From CAYJFK01 sp964369475 (GTDB lineage: Bacteria; Bacillota; Clostridia; Oscillospirales; Feifaniaceae): a stretch of DNA of 14,910 bases. The translations under genes and the position numbers were made by a program. Of the stretch, positions 1 through 6,690 are shown piece by piece. Below the pieces are notes generated by a model. That model saw only the letters and a list, made by a program, of their open reading frames with translations. It searched no databases and was not told the origin of the DNA. The stretch lies in contig CAYJFK010000059.1 in the NCBI GenBank assembly GCA_964369475.1, forward strand, positions 1 through 14,910, in the 5' to 3' direction. Within the stretch, counting starts at the first letter, position 1, and each line of letters opens with the position of its first letter.

Positions 1-1
1 A

Positions 2-61
2 TCAGGGTGCCCTCTGGCGTTAAATTCCCGCCCCGAGGGCGTCAAAATCAGCGCCGGCTGA
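2..61 (+). CDS. possible 3' end of a plus-strand gene (partial)
   Basis: One plus-strand frame is open from the window edge to a TGA at 59-61, and the first of two hairpins begins about five bases after it. That is where a gene end would be expected. Only about 19 codons are visible and no family can be recognised. Another plus-strand frame is also open to base 123, and the stretch contains a 22-bp-spaced imperfect repeat, so it may instead be non-coding repeat DNA. The call rests mainly on the position of the stop before the hairpins. Confidence 0.22.
   Translation, partial: SGCPLALNSRPEGVKISAG
9..49. repeat. short imperfect direct repeat, period 22 bp
   Basis: Bases 10-27 and 32-49 are similar: both contain CCC-nnn-GGCGT(T/C)AAA(T/A)TC. 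The spacing of 22 bp is not a multiple of three, so the copies fall in different frames. Only two copies are visible and the left one lies close to the window edge. Confidence 0.35.
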
Positions 62-65
62 TTTC

Positions 66-133
66 TTCATCTTGGAGAAAATGCTTTTTCTCCAAGATGA
101 ACGCTTACCTGCTAAACAGGTAAGCGTTTTTTT
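66..133 (+). terminator. tandem hairpins with T-run (plus-strand intrinsic terminator)
   Basis: The first hairpin has a perfect 16-bp stem (66-81 with 86-101) and a four-base loop. The second has a perfect 12-bp stem (100-111 with 117-128), loop CTAAA, and runs into seven T residues at 127-133. The T-run follows the stem only in the plus direction, so this terminates transcription entering from the left. The T-run also encodes the stop codon of the convergent HD-GYP gene. On the minus strand the hairpin lies directly after that stop but lacks a U-tract, so termination in that direction is less certain. Confidence 0.8.
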
Positions 134-1211
134 ATATGTCTATTCGAATACATTTCCAATTATCGTCGGTCTGCCTGAACACTCCGTTTATATCTATCAC
201 AGGATACCCTACATCGTTTGGCGGTATGTATGCAATTAAGCCCGAACTCCCGTCCGACATATCGCATGTTTTGCCCAAAAACTGACCTTGCATATTTCTA
301 ACAAAGAGCTTTGTAAGCTCTCCGTCGAGCTGGCTGAACTTGTTTGCCGCAATATCGCCCAGTATCTCAAGAGGACTTCTTGCATCTTTGTAGCTACGTT
401 TTGAAATCATTGCATCGTACACATCTGATATTGCGGTTATCTTTGCAAATAGCGATATCTGATCCCCAACAAGTCCATCAGGATATCCGCCTCCGCCTGC
501 TGATTCGTGGTGGTGCCGTGCGGCATTTATTACTCTTTCGGAAAAATTTCCGCTCTCGTTTAGCATTTCATCTGCATATCCGGGGTGCTTTTTTATCTCG
601 GCAAATTCTTCATCGGTCAGCTTTCTGGGGGCATTTAAGATATCATCCGCAACCCTCGTTTTGCCTACATCGTGTACAACCCCCGCAAGAATTAAATCGT
701 CTATATCTTCCTTTTTCATGCCGAGCCACTTACCCATAAGGCCGTTTAGTATGCTAACATTCGAGCAGTGCCTTTGCAAATCCTCATCCATCGGTCGAGG
801 CGCATCTATACATTTCAAAACGGTCGTAAGGTTGTTTTTGTCTAACATGTTGCCGATCTGATGACCTATCGTATCGGCACTCTTTTTGTCTACCTTTTTT
901 GTGTGGCGAACGGTCTCCATCATGGATTCCATTTTTTCGCCCGTATCTTTATAACCGCTCTGCCATTCTATTTTTTCCTGTTCGCTCTCGAAATTCTCCT
1001 GTGCTTTTTCCATCAACATGTTGTATGTCGACTGGTAAACCGAAATACTTCGGCTCTCGCTGTTAAACTTCATAAGCTGCTCGATTCGCATGGGAGTAAG
1101 TACATCCCCACGTTTCAAAAGCACAAGCCTTCCGTCGAAATTGTAAATATCATCGGGAAGGCGCAGTCCGGCATATAGAAACTTTATGTCTACCGGTATT
1201 AGTGTGTTCAT
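132..1211 (-). CDS. HD-GYP domain protein, probable cyclic-di-GMP phosphodiesterase
   Basis: This 359-residue cytoplasmic protein probably hydrolyses c-di-GMP. An N-terminal region of about 130 residues resembles the leader domain of other HD-GYP proteins. The HD-GYP domain spans roughly residues 145-295. Visible motifs are HDVGK (HD at about 180-181), HHHE (about 233-236), GYPDG (about 242-246) and DVYDA (about 263-267). The usual Asp of the HHExxDGxGYP motif is replaced by Gly, but the metal-ligand His and Asp residues look present. A C-terminal beta-rich segment of about 60 residues follows, as is common in Firmicute HD-GYP proteins. The ATG at 1211 was chosen because GGGAGA lies just upstream. 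An upstream TTG at 1232 would place its start inside the gap after the PilZ gene without a ribosome site. It is cotranscribed with that PilZ gene. No membrane or sensor domain is visible. Confidence 0.9.
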   Translation of the reverse strand: MNTLIPVDIKFLYAGLRLPDDIYNFDGRLVLLKRGDVLTPMRIEQLMKFNSESRSISVYQSTYNMLMEKAQENFESEQEKIEWQSGYKDTGEKMESMMETVRHTKKVDKKSADTIGHQIGNMLDKNNLTTVLKCIDAPRPMDEDLQRHCSNVSILNGLMGKWLGMKKEDIDDLILAGVVHDVGKTRVADDILNAPRKLTDEEFAEIKKHPGYADEMLNESGNFSERVINAARHHHESAGGGGYPDGLVGDQISLFAKITAISDVYDAMISKRSYKDARSPLEILGDIAANKFSQLDGELTKLFVRNMQGQFLGKTCDMSDGSSGLIAYIPPNDVGYPVIDINGVFRQTDDNWKCIRIDI

Positions 1212-1217
1212 ATATAT

Positions 1218-1223
1218 TCTCCC
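1218..1223 (-). promoter_or_regulatory. ribosome binding site of the HD-GYP gene
   Basis: GGGAGA lies six bases upstream of the ATG at 1211. It decides the start in favour of this ATG over the upstream TTG at 1232. Confidence 0.75.
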
Positions 1224-1236
1224 AATTGCCAAAAGG

Positions 1237-1818
1237 TTAAATTAGCTTACAGCCATACTGCGACATGCCTTGCTCGTCGCTCGATACCCTAAGCACCGAG
1301 CAGTATAAAATCGTCGGCGTTTCGTTTACATTTAATATAAGACGTATTTCACTGCCTGTAAAAAAAGCATCTGTCGGCGCTGTAATAAGCACTCCGCCAC
1401 CGCTAATATTAAGGCTTTTTACAGTTATCGGCACTCTTAAAGGCACAGTCTGACCCGAAAACATCAATGCATCGACATATCCGTCTACCGATAAATTGTA
1501 TCTTGGATGAAGTCTATTTTCTCTAATTTCTCCTTTAAAAAGAAGAATTTCAACAGACGATCCCGACATAAATTTATTTAGAGTTCCAAAATAATGGAAG
1601 AGCTTATTCTGTGTAAATATAATGACAGTTACTTGGTTTACTCCACTTATGTCAACCATGAAATTGTTTGGAACTCTTATGGAATTAAAGTTAATGTTGT
1701 GCTCTAACACAGAGCTCTCCATATAAGTTTCCATGCCGAAAACATCTTTTACTATAATCTTACTGTTTGTGTAATCTTCCGGCCTATAAACTGCCTTTCT
1801 TTCTGCATTTGTATTCAT
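1237..1818 (-). CDS. PilZ domain protein (c-di-GMP effector, YcgR-like)
   Basis: This 193-residue protein likely binds c-di-GMP through a C-terminal PilZ domain. The two hallmark motifs are visible: RxxxR in RLHPR (about residues 102-106) and NISGGG (about 137-142), the (D/N)xSxxG motif. The N-terminal half (about residues 20-95) looks like the beta-rich PilZN/YcgR N-domain of Firmicute motility-type PilZ proteins. The ATG at 1818 has AGGGG seven bases upstream and is preferred over an ATG at 1839, which lacks a clear site. The stop lies about 25 bases before the HD-GYP start. The pair therefore encodes an effector and a degrader of the same second messenger. The output partner is not visible here; no flagellar gene is present in the window. 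Confidence 0.85.
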   Translation of the reverse strand: MNTNAERKAVYRPEDYTNSKIIVKDVFGMETYMESSVLEHNINFNSIRVPNNFMVDISGVNQVTVIIFTQNKLFHYFGTLNKFMSGSSVEILLFKGEIRENRLHPRYNLSVDGYVDALMFSGQTVPLRVPITVKSLNISGGGVLITAPTDAFFTGSEIRLILNVNETPTILYCSVLRVSSDEQGMSQYGCKLI

Positions 1819-1825
1819 ATTATTA

Positions 1826-1830
1826 CCCCT
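1826..1830 (-). promoter_or_regulatory. ribosome binding site of the PilZ gene
   Basis: AGGGG stands seven bases upstream of the ATG at 1818, selecting that start over the in-frame ATG at 1839. Confidence 0.7.
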
Positions 1831-1895
1831 GTATATCATTCGCTCAATTTAATAAATATGAGATTACTATGTTTCGATTGCACTTATTACACTTT

Positions 1896-1924
1896 ATAAT
1901 AACATAAATTGCACTAATTTTCAA
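1896..1924 (-). promoter_or_regulatory. sigma-A-type promoter of the PilZ/HD-GYP pair
   Basis: TTGAAA (1919-1924) and TATTAT (1896-1901) are separated by 17 bases; each box matches five of six consensus bases. The -35 box lies inside the perfect palindrome at 1918-1949, so a protein or hairpin acting on that palindrome would control this promoter. It indicates that the c-di-GMP pair can be transcribed independently of the fatty acid genes upstream. Confidence 0.7.
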
Positions 1925-1949
1925 TTATTTTTGCAAAAATAATTGAAAA
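1918..1949. repeat. 32-bp perfect AT-rich palindrome
   Basis: The 32 bases are an uninterrupted perfect palindrome centred between 1933 and 1934 (TTGCAA core). It starts four bases after the stop of the phosphopantetheinyl transferase gene and overlaps the -35 box of the PilZ promoter. It could fold as a hairpin that ends the acyl-carrier-protein operon, but no T-run follows it on the minus strand. It could equally be an operator for the PilZ promoter. The sequence alone does not decide between these. Confidence 0.85.
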
Positions 1950-1953
1950 GGGC

Positions 1954-2556
1954 TCAGCTCGAGGGTAAAATCCACTCTAAATTGCATATTATTAATTTTT
2001 GACTATGCAAAACTGTTGACGATACAACATAATTATCGTAAATATGCGATAGAGTTTCACTTTTATCAAGCTCTCTCTTTATCTCGTAAATACCTGTACC
2101 ATTCCTTTTAAGAATGCTCTCTTTGCATGTCCAAATCTTACAAAAATCAAGTGGCTTATTATCACTTTGCTCGAGCAAAGCAAGTTCACTCTCGCTGCAA
2201 ACCTTTTTTGCAAGGGCCTCATTATACGGCCGTATCTCCTCTATGTCGATGCCACATGGACTGTCCGACAATATACAGGCCACCCCCAACTTGCAATGAC
2301 TTATGTTAAAGTGTACATCCTTGTTGTTTGCAAGATATGGTTTGCCGTATTTCTCGTACAAAAGCTCTATCGGCGGATCTATGCCATGTTCTGCCTTTAG
2401 TGCATAACAAAGCAGACCGTAGGACAAGAGAGCGAGCTCCTTATCTTTGCGGAATTTATACTTCCCAAATTTTTCAAGACGGCTTGTGGGCATAAAGCCC
2501 ACAAGCCGTTCAAATTGGTCGTCATTTAGTTTTTGATACTCTAAAAGGTATATCAA
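1954..2556 (-). CDS. Sfp-type 4'-phosphopantetheinyl transferase
   Basis: The enzyme transfers the 4'-phosphopantetheine arm of coenzyme A to a conserved serine of carrier proteins, turning apo-ACP into holo-ACP. The 200-residue length fits compact Sfp/AcpT-type members. Visible motifs are GKPYL (71-75), FNISH (83-87), GIDIEE (102-107, with Mg-binding D104 and E106) and WTCKES (142-147), the WxxKE signature. The start is a TTG at 2556, with AGGCGG seven bases upstream inside the end of accA; no usable ATG exists before residue 22. It begins only three bases after the accA stop, so it is part of the acc operon and its natural substrate is most simply the ACP at 11780-11998. Some Clostridia use AcpS; no acpS is visible here. 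A secondary-metabolite carrier remains possible as another substrate. Confidence 0.92.
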   Translation of the reverse strand: MIYLLEYQKLNDDQFERLVGFMPTSRLEKFGKYKFRKDKELALLSYGLLCYALKAEHGIDPPIELLYEKYGKPYLANNKDVHFNISHCKLGVACILSDSPCGIDIEEIRPYNEALAKKVCSESELALLEQSDNKPLDFCKIWTCKESILKRNGTGIYEIKRELDKSETLSHIYDNYVVSSTVLHSQKLIICNLEWILPSS

Positions 2557-2559
2557 GCA

Positions 2560-3327
2560 CTAACCGCCTATCTTCCTGAATTTGTTATATCTCATGTCTG
2601 CAAGCTCTTTGCCGCTGTACTGCGAAAGCTCGGTCAGTTTTGCATAGAGTTCTCTTTTAAGAAGTTCGAAGTTGTTAATGTTCTTCTTTTCGGGAATAAC
2701 CCTCTCGATAACACCAAGTCTTAGAAGGTCTTTCGAGGTAATCTTTAAGTTCTCTGCCGCCTCGTCCGCCCTTGTGGGGGTCTTGTATATAATCGAGGCG
2801 CAACCCTCGGGCGAGATGACCGAGTATATGGCATTCTCGAGCATCCACACTTCGTTTGCAACGCCGAGCGCAAGAGCTCCGCCGCTACCGCCTTCGCCGT
2901 GCAGTACAGAAATAACAGGCACTTCGAGCATCATCATCTCCATTAGATTATCGGCAATGGCTCTGCCCTGCCCCCTCTCCTCTGCACCGATACCTGGGTA
3001 TGCTCCCGATGTATCGATAAAGCAGACAATTGGGCGGCCGAACTTCTCGGCCTGTTTCATAAGGCGTAGGGCTTTTCTGTACCCTTCAGGGTTTGCCGAG
3101 CCGAAATTTCTCGCAATACGGCTCTTTGTATCTGTGCCCTTTTCTATGCCGACAACCGTAACAGGCATACCCATCAGCTCGGCAATGCCGCCTACAACCG
3201 CCTTGTCGTCGCCAAAATATCGGTCGCCGTGCATCTCGATAAAATCGGTGAAGATGCTGTCGATATATTTAACTGTTGTAGGTCTCTTTTTGTCTCTTGC
3301 TAATTTAACGGTATCAATAGCCCTCAT
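2560..3327 (-). CDS. accA: acetyl-CoA carboxylase carboxyltransferase, alpha subunit
   Basis: AccA pairs with AccD to move the carboxyl group from carboxybiotin on AccB to acetyl-CoA, giving malonyl-CoA. The 255-residue protein has the crotonase-type carboxyltransferase fold. Visible stretches include the region after FGSANPEGYRKALRLM, the CoA-binding FIDTSGAYPGIGAEERGQG and the GEGGSGGALALG oxyanion loop. It lacks the longer N-terminal helical extension of the E. coli protein but matches the short AccA of streptococci and many Clostridia. The ATG at 3327 overlaps the accD stop as ATGA, typical of coupled translation of the two subunits. The stop is TAG at 2560-2562, three bases before the next gene. 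Confidence 0.96.
   Translation of the reverse strand: MRAIDTVKLARDKKRPTTVKYIDSIFTDFIEMHGDRYFGDDKAVVGGIAELMGMPVTVVGIEKGTDTKSRIARNFGSANPEGYRKALRLMKQAEKFGRPIVCFIDTSGAYPGIGAEERGQGRAIADNLMEMMMLEVPVISVLHGEGGSGGALALGVANEVWMLENAIYSVISPEGCASIIYKTPTRADEAAENLKITSKDLLRLGVIERVIPEKKNINNFELLKRELYAKLTELSQYSGKELADMRYNKFRKIGG
2564..2569 (-). promoter_or_regulatory. ribosome binding site supporting a TTG start
   Basis: AGGCGG lies seven bases before the TTG at 2556 and is embedded in the last codons of accA. It supports a non-ATG start for the phosphopantetheinyl transferase and suggests translational coupling. Confidence 0.65.
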
Positions 3328-4175
3328 CTTGCACCTCCGTGAAGCTTTAGAAGCTTTGTTATTGCCGCCTTTTGCTCGCTTCTCGGTATAATAATATCAA
3401 CAAAGCCCTTGTCGAGCAAAAATTCTGCACGTTGGAAGCCCTCGGGCAGTTTTTGTCTTATGGTCTGCTCTACAACTCTTGGGCCCGCAAAGCAGATTAG
3501 CGCCTTTGGCTCTGCTATAATTATATCTGCCTCCATGGCAAAGCTCGCCGTTACACCGCCTGTTGTCGGGTGGGTAAGCACTGCGATGTATAGAAGGCCT
3601 GCCTCGCTATGACGCTTAACAGCGCCGCTCGTCTTTGCCATTTGCATTAGGGAAAGTATACCCTCGTGCATTCTTGCACCGCCTGAGGCTGTGTAGCCGA
3701 GCACAGGTAGGCGCTGTTCCATTGCATATTCAAAAAGCCGTGTTATCTTCTCGCCCACAACGCTACCCATACTGCCCATCATGAATGAGCTGTTCATTAC
3801 AAAGACAGCCGTCTTTATGCCACCTATCGTGCAAATGCCCGTCGTTACAGCTTCTTCCTCGTGACTGGTCAGCATAGCATGAGACAGCTTTTTATCGTAG
3901 CCGGGAAACTCGAGTGGATTGCCTGACAATATACCTGTAAAGAGCTCCTCTACACTTCCGTTATCGGCTATAATTGCAAGCCTGTTTTTGGGGTTTAAGG
4001 CAAAGTGATGTCCGCACTTGTCGCATACCGACAAGCTGTCGTAAAGCTCGTACGACAGTATGTGCTTTTTGCAAGAGGGGCAGGCAATATAAATATCGTC
4101 GGGAATTGCAGGTGCCGCACCCTCGTTTTTGGGGCTTATTTCTAGTGTATTCTTTGGTTTTTTAAATTTAAGCAT
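3324..4175 (-). CDS. accD: acetyl-CoA carboxylase carboxyltransferase, beta subunit
   Basis: AccD forms the heterotetrameric carboxyltransferase with AccA. A zinc ribbon is visible near the N terminus, with cysteines at about 32, 35, 51 and 54 (CPSC and CDKC). The carboxyltransferase domain follows, including GYTASGGARMHEGILSLMQM and THPTTGGVTASFAM. The length of 283 residues is usual. The ATG at 4175 lies inside the end of accC (8-base overlap) and is preceded by AAAGGA at good distance. The accC-accD-accA order and overlaps indicate one coupled transcript. Confidence 0.96.
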   Translation of the reverse strand: MLKFKKPKNTLEISPKNEGAAPAIPDDIYIACPSCKKHILSYELYDSLSVCDKCGHHFALNPKNRLAIIADNGSVEELFTGILSGNPLEFPGYDKKLSHAMLTSHEEEAVTTGICTIGGIKTAVFVMNSSFMMGSMGSVVGEKITRLFEYAMEQRLPVLGYTASGGARMHEGILSLMQMAKTSGAVKRHSEAGLLYIAVLTHPTTGGVTASFAMEADIIIAEPKALICFAGPRVVEQTIRQKLPEGFQRAEFLLDKGFVDIIIPRSEQKAAITKLLKLHGGAR

Positions 4176-5508
4176 ATAAATAATCCTTTAAGAAAGCAGT
4201 GGTGTAAGCTCCGCTTTTAAACTGTTCGTTGTCGAGGAGCTCCATTTGGAAATCGGCTGTGTGATCTACTCCCTCTATTACAAGCTCTGCAAGTGCCGCC
4301 TGCATTTTTCTAACACATTCATCCCTTGTCTTTGCAAAGACTATTAGTTTGCCTATCATGGAGTCATAAAAGGGTGGTATTTGATAGCTTTGATACACTG
4401 CGCTGTCAAACCTAACCCACGGGCCGCCGGGGACATGAAGCATGGAAATAGTGCCAACACAAGGAGTGAAGTTTGCCCTTGGGTTTTCGGCATTAATTCT
4501 GCATTCCATTGCGTGCCCCTCAACAGTTATATCCTCTTGCTTGAAGGGGAGCTCCATTCCTGCGGCTATTCTTATCTGCCATTTTACTATATCTATTCCT
4601 GTTACCATTTCGGTTACAGGGTGCTCAACTTGCAGACGTGTGTTCATCTCCATAAAATAAAAATCGCCGTTTTTGTCCATCAAAAATTCCAGTGTGCCTG
4701 CATTGACATAGCCGACAGCCTTGGCAGCCGCCACCGATACCGCCGTCATCTTCTCTCGCTTTTCGGTATCGACCGCCGCCGAGGGGCTTTCCTCTATAAG
4801 CTTTTGATTTTTCCTCTGCATAGAGCAGTCTCTCTCGCCAAGACAGAGCACATTGCCCTTGCTGTCACACAGGATTTGCATCTCGATGTGCTTTGTATCG
4901 GTTAGGTATTTTTCCATGTAAACACCGTCGTCACCAAAGGCCGTTTTTGCCTCTTGCTTTGCTGTTTTAAAGGCATTTTCGAGATCCTCTGCCGCCTCTA
5001 CAAGTCGAATACCACGACCGCCACCGCCCGAACGAGCCTTAACAAGTAGCGGAAAACCGATCTCCTTTGCGTGCTCTGCCGCTTCTTCGTATGTCTCGAC
5101 AGCATCACAACCGGGGATTATCGGAACGCCTGCCGCCTTCATTGTCTTTCTTGCTTCTTCTTTGTCGCCCATTTTTTCTATAATTTCATAAGATGGGCCA
5201 ATAAAGACAATGTTGCAATCGGCGCAAAGCTTGGCAAACTTCGGGTTTTCGCTCAGCAGACCGTACCCCGGATGTATTGCCTGTGCATTTGTATTTATTG
5301 CCGCTTGAATTATTGCTTCCATATTCAAATAGCTCGCACCGACAGGCCCTGCACCGATGCAAATGCTCTCGTCGGCAAGACCAACATGGAGCGCCTCGCT
5401 GTCTGCCGTGGAATAGACTGCGACCGTGGCAATGCCCATTTCTTTGCAAGCACGTATAACACGCACCGCAATTTCACCCCTGTTGGCTATAAGAATTTTT
5501 CCAAACAT
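4168..5508 (-). CDS. accC: acetyl-CoA carboxylase, biotin carboxylase subunit
   Basis: AccC carboxylates the biotin of AccB using ATP and bicarbonate. The 446-residue length matches the family. Visible features are the N-terminal MFGKILIANRGEIAVRVIRA, the HPGYGLLSENPKFA block, the ATP-grasp glycine loop KARSGGGGRGIRLV, and the catalytic block FMEMNTRLQVEHPVTEMVTG (Glu, Asn, Arg near residues 287-293). The ATG at 5508 is preceded by GGAG at seven bases. It is the first gene after an intergenic promoter and a leader of about 180 bases, so the accCDA and phosphopantetheinyl transferase unit may be expressed separately from the fab genes. Confidence 0.97.
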   Translation of the reverse strand: MFGKILIANRGEIAVRVIRACKEMGIATVAVYSTADSEALHVGLADESICIGAGPVGASYLNMEAIIQAAINTNAQAIHPGYGLLSENPKFAKLCADCNIVFIGPSYEIIEKMGDKEEARKTMKAAGVPIIPGCDAVETYEEAAEHAKEIGFPLLVKARSGGGGRGIRLVEAAEDLENAFKTAKQEAKTAFGDDGVYMEKYLTDTKHIEMQILCDSKGNVLCLGERDCSMQRKNQKLIEESPSAAVDTEKREKMTAVSVAAAKAVGYVNAGTLEFLMDKNGDFYFMEMNTRLQVEHPVTEMVTGIDIVKWQIRIAAGMELPFKQEDITVEGHAMECRINAENPRANFTPCVGTISMLHVPGGPWVRFDSAVYQSYQIPPFYDSMIGKLIVFAKTRDECVRKMQAALAELVIEGVDHTADFQMELLDNEQFKSGAYTTAFLKDYLYA

Positions 5509-5524
5509 TACTGTTCTCCGTTTC

Positions 5525-5653
5525 CTCCCATATCTTGGGAGCGATTAAAATTAATGTTTCACTGCCCCAATTCGAGGGGTGGATAAAACAAAAGGAAATA
5601 TCACTTAATGTCTAATTGTTATAGGCATATGCCGTTTTTTTCGGCACTATGCC
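5525..5653 (-). promoter_or_regulatory. hairpin-rich 5' leader of accC
   Basis: Three hairpins lie between the mapped promoter boxes and accC. The first is 5624-5653, with a TGCCG/CGGCA stem around seven A residues (minus strand) and an outer GGCAT/ATGCC stem. The second is a four-G/C stem at 5565-5568 with 5576-5579. The third is a six-bp stem, 5525-5530 with 5536-5541, next to the ribosome site GGAG. The arrangement could control acc expression by RNA folding, but it matches no riboswitch class that I recognise. Confidence 0.45.
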
Positions 5654-5692
5654 ACATCTCATGCTTCTACCGCACGAAAAGTTACAAGGAGC

Positions 5693-5721
5693 ATTTTACC
5701 ATATATTAACGGTATATGCAA
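5693..5721 (-). promoter_or_regulatory. internal promoter upstream of accC
   Basis: TTGCAT (5716-5721) and TAAAAT (5693-5698) are separated by 17 bases. The expected start of transcription is near 5686, leaving a leader of about 180 bases before accC. No copy of the fabT-type operator overlaps it. Confidence 0.6.
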
Positions 5722-5730
5722 GGGTAGCGC

Positions 5731-5755
5731 CCCCTTAAGCAATTTACTCAAGGGG
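5731..5755 (-). terminator. hairpin after fabZ, possible attenuator
   Basis: In minus-strand RNA a nine-bp stem forms (CCCCUUGAG with CUUAAGGGG) around a seven-base loop, 14 bases after the fabZ stop. One pair is G-U in this orientation but would be an A-C mismatch in plus-strand RNA, which suggests the minus-strand RNA is the folded one. No U-tract follows, so it may be a weak terminator, an RNA-stability element or a processing site. Confidence 0.4.
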
Positions 5756-5769
5756 ACTTTTCCCAAGTA

Positions 5770-6195
5770 TCAGTCTTTTTTGTCTTGCATTAGTGCAAAG
5801 GAAAATTCGCCCTCTATGCAGAGTTTACCCGCTACATAACCCTTGCCTTTGGCAAAGTAGAATGGGTGCTTTTCCTTTGTTATCTCGCATTCAAACTCTA
5901 CTGTGTCGGAAGGTTTAACAACAGATCTAAACTTAACTCCGTTTAGCCCTGTGAAATATGGCGTTGCCGCCTCCACCTTGCCGCAGAGGAGAACACAGCA
6001 AGACTGCGCCATCATCTCGCATAGTATAACACCGGGCACAACGGGGTTTCCGGGGAAGTGACCTTGTAGGAAAAATTCATCTTCCTTAACGGTGTACTTG
6101 CTCTTTGCCTTGCCATCTTCAGTAACTATCGCCTCGTCTACAAGTAGCATGGGGCGTCTGTGAGGTATAATCTTTTCTATTTCTTCACGATTCAT
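5770..6195 (-). CDS. fabZ: 3-hydroxyacyl-[ACP] dehydratase FabZ
   Basis: FabZ removes water from 3-hydroxyacyl-ACP to give trans-2-enoyl-ACP in the elongation cycle. The 141-residue hot-dog-fold protein has the N-terminal IPHRRPMLLVD block, and the catalytic motif HFPGNPVVPGV with His46 and the active-site Glu60 in ILCEMMAQ. The ATG at 6195 has GGCGG upstream. It lies 48 bases after accB and 261 bases before accC. FabZ is the only dehydratase in the window, so any isomerase needed for unsaturated fatty acids would have to be another protein. Confidence 0.96.
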   Translation of the reverse strand: MNREEIEKIIPHRRPMLLVDEAIVTEDGKAKSKYTVKEDEFFLQGHFPGNPVVPGVILCEMMAQSCCVLLCGKVEAATPYFTGLNGVKFRSVVKPSDTVEFECEITKEKHPFYFAKGKGYVAGKLCIEGEFSFALMQDKKD

Positions 6196-6243
6196 CTGTA
6201 AATCCGCCTTTTATTTTAGTGGTGCGCAGCGTGTAGATACTCT

Positions 6244-6690
6244 TTAGGAAATCTTAAAGAGTGTCTGACCAAACTCGACTACCTGCTCGTTTTCCACGCA
6301 TATATCGGCAATAACACCGTCGCAGTCTGCCATAATCTCGTTCATCATCTTCATAGCTTCGACTATGCAAAGTGTATCGCCCTTTTTAACGCTGTCGCCA
6401 ATCTTAACATAGGGCTCGCTGTCGGGCGAGGGCTTTGCGTAGAAAACGCCTACAAGAGGACTTGTTACGGGTGTAAAGTTTGCAATGTCGGCTATCGGTG
6501 CTGCAATCTCGACATTCTCTTGCACCATTACCTCTCTGGGCACAGGGGCTGTAATCGCTTTTGGGGCTGCAAAGCCTTCTGTCTTTTTGCCCTTTAGCGT
6601 TATTTCGCCTTCTTCTGTTTTTAGTTCGATCTTTGCAAGACCGTGCTCGCTCATAATCTCGGCAAGTTCTCTAATATATTCAATCTTCAT
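6244..6690 (-). CDS. accB: biotin carboxyl carrier protein of acetyl-CoA carboxylase
   Basis: AccB carries the carboxyl group between AccC and the AccA/AccD transferase. The 148-residue protein has an N-terminal helix region, an Ala/Pro/Val-rich linker (about 41-70) and a C-terminal biotinyl domain (about 75-148). The biotinylation motif EAMKMMNEI is visible with the target lysine at about residue 114. Its ATG at 6690 overlaps the fabF stop as TAATG, so translation is coupled to fabF. A separate biotin ligase would be needed; none is in the window. Confidence 0.96.
   Translation of the reverse strand: MKIEYIRELAEIMSEHGLAKIELKTEEGEITLKGKKTEGFAAPKAITAPVPREVMVQENVEIAAPIADIANFTPVTSPLVGVFYAKPSPDSEPYVKIGDSVKKGDTLCIVEAMKMMNEIMADCDGVIADICVENEQVVEFGQTLFKIS

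Noticed and set aside
2672..3391. 239-residue plus-strand open frame
   Set aside because: It lies antisense to accA and the end of accD, has no ribosome site of note and no recognisable motif. The minus-strand frame is a clear enzyme.
5509..5769. second FabT or FapR operator before accC
   Set aside because: I searched for TAGTT/AACTA-type and TTAGTACC-type palindromes and found none that is convincing.
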